The notes beneath the pieces were generated by a model, which had not been told where the DNA came from, did not search any database, and worked only from the letters and a program-made list of their open reading frames with translations. Below are positions 63,585 through 64,000 of a stretch of 64,000 nt of DNA, piece after piece; the first letter of the stretch is position 1, and each line of letters begins with the position of its first letter. Position numbers and translations under genes: made by a program. The stretch lies in NCBI RefSeq assembly GCF_019443285.1, contig NZ_CP080327.1:2290001-2354000 (forward strand). Reading direction: 5' to 3'. This DNA comes from Aquisediminimonas profunda. Its GTDB lineage: Bacteria > Pseudomonadota > Alphaproteobacteria > Sphingomonadales > Sphingomonadaceae.

Positions 63585-63636
63585 CGACACGGCAGCCGGT
63601 GCGGTCCGGCGTTCGGGAGCTACCCTAGCCGTGTCG
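63585..63636. terminator. Long-loop inverted repeat at the integrase end
   Basis: CGACACGGC and GCCGTGTCG are exact inverted 9-bp arms around 34 bases and overlap the integrase stop codon. It may help stop integrase transcription. Confidence 0.35.
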
Positions 63637-64000
63637 CCCGTTCACGCTCGCCGGAGCGAGTTGAACAACATTTGAATCAGGCTTCTCTATATTCACGATC
63701 CGGCGAATCTCAGCAGACCAAATCCTCATTGCATCACGCTTTTCGACTGCCCAATCATGGCGCTGATAAACCGCCGACACCTTTGAGCGCTGCATGATCA
63801 TATGGTTCGTAAGCGCCTCGATAACCTCAAAGCGAATACCGAGCGCCTGCATAAAGGTCGCGCCGGTTCGGCGCAGATCATGAATGCGCCAAGGCTCGAT
63901 AGGGTAGGGGTCGTCGCCTTCAGCCTCCTTGATCGTAAGCGCCAGCATTTCGTTGTCCAGCCGCCGCTTGCCCCTTGAAAAGCCGCTGATCGACGTCTTG
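63625..64000 (-). CDS. Tyrosine recombinase (phage-type integrase), C-terminal part
   Basis: The catalytic end of an integrase cut by the window edge; the frame stays open to 64000, so the N-terminus lies beyond. Visible active-site parts are HDLRRTGAT (His-x2-Arg box), LTNH and the nucleophile tyrosine in KVSAVYQRHDW. P4-type integrases look like this. It is the probable integration enzyme of the element that includes the AlpA and RepA-like genes; the attachment site should be to the right of the window. Confidence 0.88.
   Translation of the reverse strand, partial: KTSISGFSRGKRRLDNEMLALTIKEAEGDDPYPIEPWRIHDLRRTGATFMQALGIRFEVIEALTNHMIMQRSKVSAVYQRHDWAVEKRDAMRIWSAEIRRIVNIEKPDSNVVQLAPASVNGRHG

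Overview
The window reads as chromosomal DNA of a sphingomonad (Alphaproteobacteria, Sphingomonadales). The evidence is a core GC near 57 percent by eye, the pcm-tolC-popZ-valS gene order typical of alphaproteobacteria, an alternative oxidase as known from Novosphingobium, leucine catabolism genes, and an oriented family of intergenic palindromes. The species cannot be named from the sequence.

Left part (1-31.5 kb). It opens with a leucine catabolism block (isovaleryl-CoA dehydrogenase and both 3-methylcrotonyl-CoA carboxylase subunits), an FMN reductase, an MlaA-like protein, thioredoxin reductase and a BioF2/GNAT-like protein. A long minus-strand run follows. Read in the direction of transcription it contains: a secreted CHAT protein, a CHASE2-adenylate cyclase and a FecR-like secreted protein (one signalling module); cysS; a 2-hydroxyacid dehydrogenase; a ThDP enzyme coupled to an aldehyde dehydrogenase; and a tightly packed four-gene operon at 8.9-18.3 kb. 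That operon encodes a multiheme cytochrome, a tandem GlcG/HbpS-like lipoprotein, an outer-membrane beta-barrel and a 1323-residue decaheme cytochrome with a C-terminal LVIVD-repeat region. It looks like an undescribed porin-cytochrome or envelope redox system.

Middle part (30-51.5 kb). An MFS transporter whose end runs into tRNA-Cys is followed by pcm, tolC, popZ, valS, hemB, a GNAT enzyme, an MFS-spermidine synthase fusion and a gamma-carbonic anhydrase. After tRNA-Arg the region becomes accessory. It holds a DUF983 gene coupled to a MocR-type regulator, an alternative oxidase, and an EmrAB/NodT tripartite efflux operon. The MocR operon and the alternative oxidase gene carry the same palindromic operator placed over the same -10 element, so they probably form a two-promoter regulon.

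Repeat-delimited array (51.6-58.3 kb). Small unrelated genes, mostly membrane or secreted, include an Imm63-like immunity gene and a possible NTF2-fold immunity gene. They are separated almost one by one by 60-68 bp imperfect palindromes. Every copy I found, including two at 43.4-44.1 kb, points the same way. Gene GC swings from about 43 to about 70 percent between neighbours. This resembles an integron cassette array, but the repeats do not fit the attC consensus and no integrase of that type is visible.

Right end (58.5-64 kb). A tightly overlapping minus-strand gene set (HGG-motif protein, RepA-like AAA ATPase, AlpA-type regulator, unknowns) lies beside a tyrosine recombinase cut by the window edge. 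It is probably an integrated satellite or plasmid-like element.
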